Source: Streptomyces cellulosae
Lineage (GTDB): Bacteria; Actinomycetota; Actinomycetes; Streptomycetales; Streptomycetaceae
Assembly: GCF_000721105.1 (NCBI RefSeq)
Contig: NZ_JOEV01000002.1
Coordinates: 620,001 to 684,000, forward strand
Reading direction: 5' to 3'
DNA length: 64,000 nucleotides
This document shows positions 34,756 to 45,851 of this stretch, piece by piece; position 1 is the first letter of the stretch, and each line of letters begins with the position of its first letter. Position numbers and translations under genes: made by a program. The notes below the pieces were generated by a model. The model ran no database searches. It was not told where the DNA came from and worked only from the letters and a program-made list of their open reading frames with translations.

Positions 34756-35652
34756 GTGAACACGCTTGTCGACACGGCACGGGGAACCAAGACGCCGCCG
34801 GTGCCGACGCCCAGCACACGACGCCGTGGTACCCGCCTGCGCGGACCACGCATGGCCCTGTACGCCCTGCTGATCGCCGGAGCGCTGGAAGCACTGGTGC
34901 CGGTGCTGTGGATACTGAGCGGATCCCTGCAGAGCGCCGAGCAGCTGTACAAGGGAACCGACCCCATCCCTCACCCCTTCGAATGGGGCAACTTCGCCAC
35001 CGCGTGGAACGAGGGCGGCTTCAGCCAGTACCTGCCCAACAGCCTCCTCTACACCACGGCCTCGGTCGTCGGGATCCTGGTCATCGCGAGCATGGCCGGG
35101 TACGCCCTGGCCCGCATCGAGTTCCCCGGCCGAGGCGTCGTGGTGGGCGCCATCCTCGTCATCATGATCATCCCTCTGCCGGCCTCGTTCATCGCCCAGT
35201 ACAAGCTGCTGATCACGCTCGGGCTCGCCAACACCCGCATCGGCTACATCCTCGTACTCATCGCCGGCGGGCTGCCGATCTCCATCCTGATCATGCGTGG
35301 GTTCTTCGCCGGCCAGCCCAAGGAACTGGAGGAAGCCGCCGCCATCGACGGTGCCTCCCTGCTCGGCACCTTCTGGCGGATCATCCTCCCGCTGGCCCGG
35401 CCCGGCCTGGTCGCGGTGGCCGTCATCCAGGCCATGGGGGTCTGGAACGAGTACCTCATGGGACTGGTGCTGTTCAACGACAGCTCGCTGATGCCCGTGC
35501 AACGCGGGCTCACCAACTTCGTCTCGGCGGAGTCCCCGCAACAACAGATCCTGCTCGCCGCCTCGCTCATCGCGGTGCTGCCGATCGTCGTCTTCTACGC
35601 GGTCGCACAGCGCCACATCATCAGCGGTCTCTCGGCCGGAGCGCTCAAGTGA
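34756..35652 (+). CDS. ABC transporter permease (MalG/UgpE type)
   Basis: 298 residues. The first membrane helix is preceded by a basic 30-residue tail, and about six segments follow. The EAA motif is ELEEAAAIDGASLLGTFW; NSLLYTTASVVGILVIASMAGYALAR is typical of MalG-type subunits. GTG 34756 with GAAGGGAA upstream; it begins 2 bases after the previous stop. No ATP-binding gene follows, so a shared ATPase elsewhere is assumed. Confidence 0.92.
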   Translation: MNTLVDTARGTKTPPVPTPSTRRRGTRLRGPRMALYALLIAGALEALVPVLWILSGSLQSAEQLYKGTDPIPHPFEWGNFATAWNEGGFSQYLPNSLLYTTASVVGILVIASMAGYALARIEFPGRGVVVGAILVIMIIPLPASFIAQYKLLITLGLANTRIGYILVLIAGGLPISILIMRGFFAGQPKELEEAAAIDGASLLGTFWRIILPLARPGLVAVAVIQAMGVWNEYLMGLVLFNDSSLMPVQRGLTNFVSAESPQQQILLAASLIAVLPIVVFYAVAQRHIISGLSAGALK

Positions 35653-35796
35653 CCAGGCAGCGACCACCAGTGAGGCGCTGACCACGAGCATCGACGAGAC
35701 CACCCACAGCCAGCCTGCCAACGGCAGCTGATCCGGGGGCGGCAGGTCTTCCCCGCCGCCCCGTGCACCCAACTCAGCCTTCAGGAGGCCCACCTC

Positions 35797-37947
35797 ATGG
35801 CGGACCTGCCCGCCCGCGTTCTCTTCGGCGCCGCGTACTACCACGAGTACCGACCGCCCTACGGCACCGAACAGGCCGAGGAGCAACTCAAGAACGACCT
35901 CGCCCTGATGGCCGAGGCGCACTTCACCGTCATCCGGGTCGGCGAGTCGGTCTGGTCGACCTGGGAGCCGGAGAACGGAACGTTCGACCTCGACTGGCTC
36001 CAGCCCGTCCTGGACGGGGCCCGAGAGCGCGGCATCTCCGTCATCCTGGGCACACCGACCTACGCGGTCCCGCCGTGGCTGGCCCGGCAGTACCCGGAGA
36101 TCTGCGGCGAACGGGCCACCGGGCAGCGCATCGGCTGGGGAGCCCGTCAGGAGGTCGACTACACCCACCCCGCCTTCCTCTTCCACGCCGAACGCGTCAT
36201 CCGCCGCATCCTCGACCGCTACGCCCGCCACCCCGCGGTCATCGGCTTCCAGGTGGACAACGAGCCCGGCCTGGAGCTCTTCCACAACCACGGTGTCTTC
36301 CAGCGCTTCACCGACCACCTGCGCCGCAAGTACGGCGACGTCGAGACCCTCAACCGGGAGTGGGGCCTGGTCTACTGGTCGCACCGCCTGACCACCTGGG
36401 CCGACCTGTGGACGCCGGACGGCAACGCCCAGCCGCAGTACGACGTCGCCTGGCGGGAGTTCCAGGCCAGGCAGACCACCGAGTTCATCGCCTGGCAGGC
36501 GGGCATCACCCGCGAGTACGCCCTCCCCGAGCAGTTCGTCACCACCTGCGTCTCCTATCCGCGCCCGGGGGTGGAGGACCACGAGCTCAACGCGGCCCTG
36601 GACATCGCCGCGGGCAACCCGTACTACGCCATGCAGGACGCCCTGCTGCTGCCCGACGAGCGCGAGGCCGAGCACAACAAGACCACCGGCGCCTGGTCGA
36701 TCTCCCAGATCGCGGACCGGATGTACTCCTCCCGCCAGGCCCCCTTCCTGGTCACCGAGACCAACGCGGCCACCATCGGCGGCCCCTGGGACAACCGCCC
36801 CGCCTACGACGGACAGTGGCGGCAGGCCGCATGGATGCTGGTGGCGCGCGGGGCGCGGATGATCGAGTACTGGCACTGGCACACCCTGCACTTCGGGGCC
36901 GAGACCTACGTGGGCGGCATCCTCCCGCACAGCGGCAGGCCCGGCCGCGTGTACGACGAACTGGCCCGCCTGGGAGGCGAGTTCGAAACCGCGGGCCCGC
37001 TGGTCGCCGGCGTCGAGCCGGACGCCGACATCACCATGGTGTACTCGACGCCGAGCAAGTGGCTGATGCAGAAGTACCCGCCCCTGGCGAACCAGAACGG
37101 CGAACCCGATCCGGCCGCCTACCACGGCATCTTCGATCCCTTCTACCGCGGCGCCTTCGACGCGGGCCGCCAGGTCCGCATGGTGCACGCCCGCCAGCTG
37201 CACGACCCGCGCGGCGAGGTCCCCGGTCCGAGCCCCGAGGAGGCCGTACGCCTCCATCCCGTCCTCGTCGTCCCGGCGCTGTACGTGGCCGCCGACGGGA
37301 CGCTGGACTGGCTCGCGGCCTACGCGCACGCGGGTGGGCATCTGGTCCTCGGGCCGCGGACCGGCTACGCCGACCACGAGGCACGGGCCCGCCAGGAACC
37401 GGCGCCGGGACGACTCACCACGGCCGCCGGGGTCCAGTACGAGGAGTTCAGCAACCTGGTGCGGGACATCCCGCTGCGCGCGGTGCCCGGCAGCCCGCTG
37501 GAGCTGCCGGAGCAGGCGACGGCCACGCGCTGGGTCGACGGGCTCACCGTCCTGGACGCCGAGATGCTCGCCGCCTACGACCACCCGCACTTCGGCCGCT
37601 GGCCCGCCGTCACCACCCGCCGCCACGGTGCGGGCCGGGTCACCTGCGTCGGCACGGTTCCCGGCCGCGACCTCGCCAGGGCACTCGCCACCTGGCTGGC
37701 ACCCGTCCCGAGCAGCGGCTGGCGGAACCTGCCGCCGTCGGTCACCGCCACCACCGGGACCTCGCCCGACGGCCGCCGCGTCCACGTCGTCCACAACTGG
37801 AGCTGGGACCCCATGGACGTCACTTCACCGGTGGCACTCTCCGACGTGCTCGACGGCACCTCCGCACCCGCCGGCACAGCACTGCGCCTCGGTGCCTGGG
37901 ACGTACGGATCTTCGTCACCGCCGGCGACGAGGCGCCCTCCGCCTGA
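35797..37947 (+). CDS. GH42 beta-galactosidase
   Basis: 716 residues, no signal peptide. The N-terminal TIM barrel opens GAAYYHEYRPPYGTEQ; the acid/base Glu156 is in FQVDNEPG and the nucleophile Glu321 in LVTETNAAT. The trimerisation domain follows (ITMVYSTPSKWLM), and the C-terminal beta domain ends VVHNWSWDPMDVTSP. AGGAGG precedes ATG 35797. It lies downstream of the importer and upstream of the GH5 gene. It would remove beta-linked galactose (or a related sugar) from the imported oligosaccharide in the cytoplasm. Confidence 0.92.
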   Translation: MADLPARVLFGAAYYHEYRPPYGTEQAEEQLKNDLALMAEAHFTVIRVGESVWSTWEPENGTFDLDWLQPVLDGARERGISVILGTPTYAVPPWLARQYPEICGERATGQRIGWGARQEVDYTHPAFLFHAERVIRRILDRYARHPAVIGFQVDNEPGLELFHNHGVFQRFTDHLRRKYGDVETLNREWGLVYWSHRLTTWADLWTPDGNAQPQYDVAWREFQARQTTEFIAWQAGITREYALPEQFVTTCVSYPRPGVEDHELNAALDIAAGNPYYAMQDALLLPDEREAEHNKTTGAWSISQIADRMYSSRQAPFLVTETNAATIGGPWDNRPAYDGQWRQAAWMLVARGARMIEYWHWHTLHFGAETYVGGILPHSGRPGRVYDELARLGGEFETAGPLVAGVEPDADITMVYSTPSKWLMQKYPPLANQNGEPDPAAYHGIFDPFYRGAFDAGRQVRMVHARQLHDPRGEVPGPSPEEAVRLHPVLVVPALYVAADGTLDWLAAYAHAGGHLVLGPRTGYADHEARARQEPAPGRLTTAAGVQYEEFSNLVRDIPLRAVPGSPLELPEQATATRWVDGLTVLDAEMLAAYDHPHFGRWPAVTTRRHGAGRVTCVGTVPGRDLARALATWLAPVPSSGWRNLPPSVTATTGTSPDGRRVHVVHNWSWDPMDVTSPVALSDVLDGTSAPAGTALRLGAWDVRIFVTAGDEAPSA

Positions 37948-38043
37948 GATAGCTGCCCCTCCTGACGCCCCTCCCCTGGCCGGGGGCCGAGGCCGGCCCC
38001 GACGAAACCCCGCCCGTCACCACACCACGAAGGGACCGCCTCA

Positions 38044-39459
38044 ATGGCCTCCGAGCTCAACACTCCGGCCTCCCACCGCACTCCCCCTGGCCCCCTGCTG
38101 AAGGTCTCCGGCACCCGGCTCGAAACCCGGGACGGCACCCCGGTCCGGCTCCGTGGCGCCGGACTCGGCGGCTGGATGAACATGGAGAACTTCATCACCG
38201 GCTACCCCTCCAATGAATCCGCCATGCGTTCCGCGGTACGGGAGGTCCTGGGTGAGCGCCGGTATCAGCTGTTCTTCGACCGACTGCTCACCGTCTTCTT
38301 CGACGAGGCCGACGCCGCGCTGCTCGCCTCCAAGGGCGTCAACTGCCTGCGCCTGCCGGTGAACTACCGCCACTTCGAGGACGACGCCCACCCGCTGGAG
38401 ATCCGCGAGGAAGGCTTCGCACAACTCGACCGCGTGGTGGAACTGTGCGGACGACACGGCATCTACACCGTCATCGACCTGCACTCTCTGCCCGGCGCCC
38501 AGAACCACCAGTGGCATTCCGACAACCCCACCCACCTGCCGTCCTTCTGGGACCACCGGCACTTCCAGGACCGGGTCGTGCACCTGTGGGAGGTCATGGC
38601 CGAACGGTACAAGGACAACCCGTGGGTGGCCGGATACAACCCGGTCAACGAGCCCGCCGACGAGTCCGGGCATGTGCTGCCCGCCTTCTACGACCGTCTC
38701 GTCGCAGCCATTCGCTCGATCGATCCGCACCACATCCTCTTCCTCGACGGCAATCGCTACTCCACCGAGTTCGACCTCTTCGGCGAACCCATCGAGAACA
38801 CCGTCTACACCTGCCACGACTACGCGCGCGCCGGCTTCGCCCGCACTGGCGGCTACCCCGGTCACACGGACGGGATCTGGGTCGACAAGGAGCACGTCGA
38901 GGACGTATTCCTGCGCCGCACCGCGTACATGCGCAAGACCGGCACCCCCATCTGGATCGGCGAGTTCGGCCCGGTGTACACCGGCGACCCGGCGCGGGAC
39001 GAACAGTGCGCGCAGTTGCTCGCCGACCAGTTGGAGATCTACCGTCGGCACGAGGCCAGTTGGTCGATCTGGACGTACAAGGACGTCGGCCTCCAAGGGC
39101 TTGTCCACCTTGGCCCGGGCAGCCCGTACCAGCGCCATTTCGCCGAGTTCATGGCGAAGAAACACCGCCTGGGCGCAGAGGCCTGGGGTTCTCCGGACGG
39201 CGGCATCCGCGAGGCGGCCAAGCCGCTCGAACAGCTTGTCGCCGACGAGTTCCCGGGCTTTTCTCCGTACCCGTTCGGTACCCGCCAGTGGATCGAGATC
39301 ATCGTCCGGCACATCCTGCTCGGCCAGCCGCTGGTCCAGGAGTACGCCGAACTCTTCCGAGGCCTCGGTGACGACGACGTGCTCGCGCTGGCCGACTCCT
39401 TCGCGCTGGAACACTGCGTGCGGCGCGACTGGCTCCTGGACGCGCTCGCGAACGGATGA
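38044..39459 (+). CDS. GH5-family glycoside hydrolase
   Basis: 471 residues, no signal peptide, so intracellular. The barrel starts RLRGAGLGGWMNMENFITG; VNCLRLPVNYRHFEDD carries the conserved Arg; the acid/base Glu203 is in YNPVNEPAD and the nucleophile Glu307 in WIGEFGPVY; WSIWTYKD follows. This is the pattern of exo-acting GH5 glucosidases. The C-terminal 110 residues (from LEQLVADEFPGF) are extra and unassigned. ATG 38044 follows GGGACCGCCTCA. It may split a glucosyl link such as the aglycone bond of a rutinoside-like substrate, which would fit with the rhamnosidase; this is inference. Confidence 0.85.
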   Translation: MASELNTPASHRTPPGPLLKVSGTRLETRDGTPVRLRGAGLGGWMNMENFITGYPSNESAMRSAVREVLGERRYQLFFDRLLTVFFDEADAALLASKGVNCLRLPVNYRHFEDDAHPLEIREEGFAQLDRVVELCGRHGIYTVIDLHSLPGAQNHQWHSDNPTHLPSFWDHRHFQDRVVHLWEVMAERYKDNPWVAGYNPVNEPADESGHVLPAFYDRLVAAIRSIDPHHILFLDGNRYSTEFDLFGEPIENTVYTCHDYARAGFARTGGYPGHTDGIWVDKEHVEDVFLRRTAYMRKTGTPIWIGEFGPVYTGDPARDEQCAQLLADQLEIYRRHEASWSIWTYKDVGLQGLVHLGPGSPYQRHFAEFMAKKHRLGAEAWGSPDGGIREAAKPLEQLVADEFPGFSPYPFGTRQWIEIIVRHILLGQPLVQEYAELFRGLGDDDVLALADSFALEHCVRRDWLLDALANG

Positions 39460-39663
39460 CGCACTACCGTTCACCAAAAGCCACCCATGTGGTGATAATT
39501 TGCTCGGCTGCGGCAGGCGGCGGAGATGACGATCCGCCACTCCCGCCCGACCGTCGCGGCCCGGCACGGCGACGTTCATGCTGGGCACGATGCGCACCGC
39601 GCGCGTCATGCGAACCGCCGCTGCTCGGGCAGGCGGAGCCGAAAGCGAGGCTATATTCAAAAG

Positions 39664-40392
39664 GTGATCGACAAGGACGAGCACACTCCTGACTCCGCGG
39701 GGGAGCGGAAGCGCCATCGGCGCTCGGCCGATCCCCGCCGCCGGCACGATCCGGAACGCACCCGCCAGAGCATCATGGAGGCGGCGAACGAGGAGTTCGG
39801 CAAGCACGGCTTCAAGGGGGCACGTGTCGAGCGGATCGCCGCCGCGGCTGGAGTGAACCACTCGCTGATCACCTATCATTTCGGCAGCAAGAAGGGCCTG
39901 TACGACGCCCTCACCGAGCGCTGGATCACCAAGGGCGCGACCATGATGGGTGGCGCGGAGCCGTTCGCCGAGATCGTCCGGGACTACGTGCGCTGGGAAC
40001 ACGACGACAAGGTGCCGATCGTCCGTACGCTGGTCCGTGCCGAACTCGACGGCAAACCCCCACCTCCCGAGGCATGGGCGAACCGTCTGCTCGACGTCGT
40101 CGCCGAAACCCGGAAAAGGCAGGGCAAGGGAGAGATCCGCGCCGATCTCGATGCCGGCGCGTTGACGCTCGCGTTCTTCGCCGCGGCGATCGCGCCGGAA
40201 GTGCTGCCGCAGTTGGCTGCCGCCGTCACCGGTGAGGATCCTTCCTCACCCGAGTTCCTCGACCGCTACGCCGAGCAGTTGGCGCGCGTGCTCTACGCGC
40301 TCGCCGAAGCGCCCCGAGGAGGGGCCGCGGAGTCGGATGATCCCCGTGGGGGCATCGATGAGGCGCAGGACGAGGATCAGCCCAGCAGCTGA
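39664..40392 (+). CDS. TetR-family regulator
   Basis: 242 residues from GTG 39664. A charged N-terminal tail of about 30 residues (ERKRHRRSADPRRRHDPER) precedes the helix-turn-helix (RQSIMEAANEEFGKHGFKGARVERIAAAAGVNHSLITYHFGSKKGLY). The C-terminal half resembles that of the regulator at 24049-24762. An AAAAGG sits directly before the GTG, so the start is uncertain. It reads toward the SDR gene at 40731. Confidence 0.82.
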   Translation: MIDKDEHTPDSAGERKRHRRSADPRRRHDPERTRQSIMEAANEEFGKHGFKGARVERIAAAAGVNHSLITYHFGSKKGLYDALTERWITKGATMMGGAEPFAEIVRDYVRWEHDDKVPIVRTLVRAELDGKPPPPEAWANRLLDVVAETRKRQGKGEIRADLDAGALTLAFFAAAIAPEVLPQLAAAVTGEDPSSPEFLDRYAEQLARVLYALAEAPRGGAAESDDPRGGIDEAQDEDQPSS

Positions 40393-40462
40393 AGGGGCCT
40401 CGGCCGGACACAGGTCGGCTGGGCCGCCACGCGTCCGTGCGCCACCCCGCTGCGCGCGCCGA

Positions 40463-40485
40463 CGCACGCGTGGGCGACGCGTGCG
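40463..40485. terminator. 9-bp stem hairpin after the tetR gene
   Basis: CGCACGCGT at 40463-40471 pairs with ACGCGTGCG at 40477-40485 around a 5-base loop. It lies 71 bases after the tetR stop and just before the operator at 40494-40508. It could instead be a protein-binding palindrome. Confidence 0.45.
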
Positions 40486-40493
40486 GGAGGCCT

Positions 40494-40508
40494 TTTCGTT
40501 GAACGGAA
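40494..40508. promoter_or_regulatory. Palindromic operator shared with the aldehyde dehydrogenase promoter
   Basis: TTTCGTT-G-AACGGAA, a 15-bp palindrome with one mismatch, lies upstream of the SDR gene. A near-identical site, TTCCGTT-C-AACGGAG, is at 43461-43475 upstream of the convergent aldehyde dehydrogenase gene. The size and symmetry fit IclR-type sites. Confidence 0.6.
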
Positions 40509-40730
40509 TCCCCCGTATCGCCGCGACTGGGAGCCGGGCACTATGGCCGGTCAGAGAACTGCGCCGCGGTCCGGCTGCAGGGGCCAGGGGCATCGTTCGC
40601 CGTGCGGACGGCGCTCGGCCTCTCCCGCGGCCGAAGCCGAGGTGGGCGTGGGGGAATTGGTCGAGGGGCCGGGAAACGGCTGGGCGGGCAACGCTCGAGG
40701 ACCTCCGGCCCGCGAAGAAGGAGTTGTGTC

Positions 40731-41477
40731 ATGGCGGGACGTCTGGCGGGAAGAATTGCCGTGGTGACCGGCGGTAGTGCCGGGATCGGTCAGGAGATCG
40801 CCCGGACGCTGTCGTCCGAGGGCGCCGACATAGCGGTCGCCGATGTGGACGCCGCTGACGATACGCAGGGGCTCGTCGAGGGGAACGGCCGCCGGTTCTT
40901 CAGCACGAAAGTCGACGTCTCCGACGAGGGCCAGGTGAATGCGTTCGCCGCGGAGGTCCGGTATGCGCTGGGCCGGGTCGACATCGTCGTGAACAACGCG
41001 GGCATCGTGCCCTTCGCCGACATCGACGACGTGACGTTCGAGCAGTGGAACCAGACTTTCGCGGTCAACGTGAACGGAGCCTTCCTGACGGTCAAGGCTT
41101 TTCTCGATGACCTCAAGCAGTCCCACGCCGGTCGAGTGATCAACATAACGTCCGGGAGTTACTGGGTGAGCCCGCCGCCGTTCGTCGCGTACGTCTCTTC
41201 AAAGGGCGCCCTCAACGGGCTCACCTACGTGCTGGCGGCGAACCTGGCGAAACACGATGTCACGGTCAACGCGGTCGCCCCCAGTCTGGTCCCGACCGCC
41301 AAGGCGCTGCAGAGCGCCGGCGAGGGCTTCTTCGACATGACCGTACAGATGCAGAACCTGAAGCGGCGCCAGACGCCGGCGGACGTCGCCAACACGGTCG
41401 CCTTCCTCGCCACCGACGAAGCCGCATTCATCACGGGCCAGATCCTCGCCGTCGACGGAGGACTCACCCGCCGTTGA
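40731..41477 (+). CDS. Short-chain dehydrogenase/reductase
   Basis: 248 residues. The cofactor motif is TGGSAGIG with the acidic DVD after strand 2 (NAD-type), then NNAGIV, the catalytic Ser in ITSGSYW and YVSSKGALNG, and the C-terminus ITGQILAVDGG. AAGAAGGAG precedes ATG 40731. It is convergent with an aldehyde dehydrogenase gene, and both promoters carry the same 15-bp palindrome. An alcohol to aldehyde or ketone to acid sequence is plausible. Confidence 0.9.
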   Translation: MAGRLAGRIAVVTGGSAGIGQEIARTLSSEGADIAVADVDAADDTQGLVEGNGRRFFSTKVDVSDEGQVNAFAAEVRYALGRVDIVVNNAGIVPFADIDDVTFEQWNQTFAVNVNGAFLTVKAFLDDLKQSHAGRVINITSGSYWVSPPPFVAYVSSKGALNGLTYVLAANLAKHDVTVNAVAPSLVPTAKALQSAGEGFFDMTVQMQNLKRRQTPADVANTVAFLATDEAAFITGQILAVDGGLTRR

Positions 41478-41874
41478 CGGCACGCTCTCGGACGGAACGC
41501 GTCCGCAAGACCAAGTGCTGAAACGGCGGTCCGCCGAACGCCCCGCGCGGCCCAGCCTCAGCCGCGGGGCACCCAGGGCGTCGGGAAGTGGCGTCCGTGT
41601 GTTGCGCTGCTCGTCGGTCTCGCGGTCGAAGGCCTGGGCCTGGGCCTGCCAACCTCGGCTTCCGGCAGCCGACGCAGTTCTCGGCGGCAAGGTGGATCCT
41701 CGTGGTCGGTCCGCCGCGGGACCGGCCATGGCATGGTCGTCCGGCGCGCCGGCCGGAACCCCTTTCGCGGCCCCGGCCGCATGCTGGAGAGTCCCGCACG
41801 ATCGGGGAGCAACAGCTCGATCCGGCGCCCGCTGCGCATCGGTCAACGGCCCACCCGGACCAGCGACCAGCTGA
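41478..41874. other. Gap between convergent SDR and aldehyde dehydrogenase genes
   Basis: 397 bases without a supported gene or a clear terminator hairpin. One minus-strand frame reads GWQAQAQAFDRETDEQRN and LPDALGAPRLRLG, which has protein-like composition, but I cannot assign it and it has no start signal. It may be a remnant. Confidence 0.35.
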
Positions 41875-43323
41875 TCACTTCAGTCGACGGATGGCATGTT
41901 CCTCTATGTAGGCGGACAGCCCGGTGGTGCTCCACTCGCGGCCGATCCCGCTCTGCTTGACACCGCCGAACGGCATGCGCAGGTCCAGTGACTCGAACGA
42001 GTGGGTGTTGATGAACGTACTGCCGGCCTCGATACGGCGGGCCATCGCGAGCCCTCGGTCCGGGTCCGTGGTCCACACCGACGAGCAGAGCCCGTATTCA
42101 CTGTCGTTGGCCCAGGAAACCACCTGCTCCTCGTCGTCGTAGGCGATCAGCGGGACCACCGGGCCGAACTGTTCCTCACAGGACACCGGAGCGGTGTGCT
42201 CGACGTCGCGAACAACGTGGGGAAGCACGTAGTAGCCGTTGTCCCAGGAGGACGGGTCGAGTTTCCGGCCCAGTTCCACCAGGGTCGCCGAGGAGTCGCG
42301 GGTACGGTCCAGCAGGCCGAGTACCTTCTTGAACTGCGCTTCGTTGTTGAGCGGACCGAAGGATGCCCGGGGGTCCAGGCCGTGGCCGACGGCGTACTCG
42401 TCGACCCGGTCGCACAGCGCGTCGGCGAACCGCCGGTACATGCCGCGCGGCACGTAGATGCGCTTGACGGCGAAGCAGATCTGGCCGCTTCGGGTGTAGA
42501 CGCCTTTGAGCATCCGGTCGAGGACGGCGTCGGTGTCGGCGTCGTCCAGCACGATCGCCGGATCGTTGCCGCCCAGTTCCAGGGTGACGTTCTTGATCGT
42601 CGCGGCGGTGGCCTCGACGACCTTACGGCCGGTGGCGGTGCCGCCGGTGAACACCACCTTCCGCACCAGCGGGTGGCCGCACAGGGCAGCCCCGACATCG
42701 CCCTCGCCGTGGACCACGTTGAGCACACCGGGCGGCAGAGTGGCCGCGATCTTGTACAGGACCAAGGTCAAGGCGGCCGGGGCGAACGGCGAGGGCTTGA
42801 GCACGAGGGTGTTGCCGGTGGCCAGCGCAGGCGCCAGCTTCATCATCGTCAGGACCACGGGCATGTTCCACGGCACGATCGCCGCCGTGACACCCCGGGG
42901 GACCTTCTCCACGCTGATGAAGCTCTGCTCGTCGTCGAACTGGACGGGGCGGAGGAATTCCTCGACCTGGCTCGCCGTGTACTGCAGCACTCCGGTACCG
43001 AGTGCGAAGTCGGTCTGCGCTTCCCCGAGCACACCGCCGTGTTCACGCACGAGCAAAGGGGCGAGTTCGTCGGTGCTGCCCGCGAGGAGCTCCGCGGCGG
43101 CCAGCAGTTTCTGGACGCGCTCGGGGACGGGCGTGTCGCGCCAGCCCGGGAAGGCAGCGTGCGCCGCGCGGACCGCGCGGTCGACGTCCTCAGCCGTGCC
43201 GACGGCCACGCGGGCGACGACCTCGTCGAGTCGCCCCGGGTCGTACGCGTCCTGGAACTGGGCGGCCGACATCTGTCCGTCAATCAGATGCTCGATCTGC
43301 GGCACTGTGGTCTGGGTCGTCAT
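41875..43323 (-). CDS. Aldehyde dehydrogenase
   Basis: 482 residues. PWNMPVVLTMMKLAPALATGN, the FTGGTATG loop, the general base Glu249 (VTLELGGNDP) and nucleophile Cys283 (RSGQICFAVKRIYV) are present. The GQICFAVKR context is that of broad aliphatic/aryl aldehyde dehydrogenases and differs from the vanillin-type enzyme at 6839-8329. It is about 40% alike at most by eye. ATG 43323 has GGGGGAG-like bases upstream. Its regulation is probably shared with the convergent SDR through the palindrome at 43461-43475. Confidence 0.9.
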   Translation of the reverse strand: MTTQTTVPQIEHLIDGQMSAAQFQDAYDPGRLDEVVARVAVGTAEDVDRAVRAAHAAFPGWRDTPVPERVQKLLAAAELLAGSTDELAPLLVREHGGVLGEAQTDFALGTGVLQYTASQVEEFLRPVQFDDEQSFISVEKVPRGVTAAIVPWNMPVVLTMMKLAPALATGNTLVLKPSPFAPAALTLVLYKIAATLPPGVLNVVHGEGDVGAALCGHPLVRKVVFTGGTATGRKVVEATAATIKNVTLELGGNDPAIVLDDADTDAVLDRMLKGVYTRSGQICFAVKRIYVPRGMYRRFADALCDRVDEYAVGHGLDPRASFGPLNNEAQFKKVLGLLDRTRDSSATLVELGRKLDPSSWDNGYYVLPHVVRDVEHTAPVSCEEQFGPVVPLIAYDDEEQVVSWANDSEYGLCSSVWTTDPDRGLAMARRIEAGSTFINTHSFESLDLRMPFGGVKQSGIGREWSTTGLSAYIEEHAIRRLK

Positions 43324-43770
43324 GGGGGAGCCCCTTTCGGTGCGGAACGGCGCTGTTCGTCACACTGCGGACCTGGCCACATGTGGAATCGGTGTCGATG
43401 ACCGCCGTGGAGCGTGGCTGTTCGATGCTGAAGACAGGCCGGGGCTGCGTCAATACGAAGTTCCGTTCAACGGAGGGTGCTGTTTCACTGCGTTTCGGCC
43501 GGGACAGGGGAACCGCTCTCGAGGCTTGGAGCGCCGCCGGGAGAGGACGGAGGAACGAAGGGCTGATGCGACTGCGAAGAAGTCTGCGGACGGCGCGGCG
43601 GTGCTGCGGCCAAGGAGCGCGGCGTAGCCGGGACGAGCGTCGCAGATCCGGGGCAGCCATCCCCCCTTGCCCCGCACGGTGAGCGCAGGCCTGGCAGGCC
43701 CGCCCTCACCCGGGGGGATTCCTTCGACAGCCGCCCGTCCCGGGGCCGTTCTGCGGCTGACGCAAGCCGA
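43324..43770. other. Regulatory gap between the aldehyde dehydrogenase and exporter genes
   Basis: 447 bases, no supported gene. Besides the operator at 43461-43475 it contains the 10-bp palindrome CCACATGTGG about 55 bases upstream of the aldehyde dehydrogenase start. The part nearer 43770 shows nothing recognisable. Confidence 0.5.
43461..43475. promoter_or_regulatory. Palindromic operator, aldehyde dehydrogenase side
   Basis: TTCCGTT-C-AACGGAG is a 15-bp inverted repeat with one end mismatch, 138 bases upstream of the aldehyde dehydrogenase start. It is paired with the site at 40494-40508. Confidence 0.6.

Positions 43771-45851
<2,081 letters not shown>

Noticed and set aside
34600..37794. 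A 1064-codon open frame on the minus strand opposite the permease and GH42 genes
   Set aside because: It mirrors the GC-rich third positions of well-supported plus-strand genes, has no family motifs and no ribosome site.
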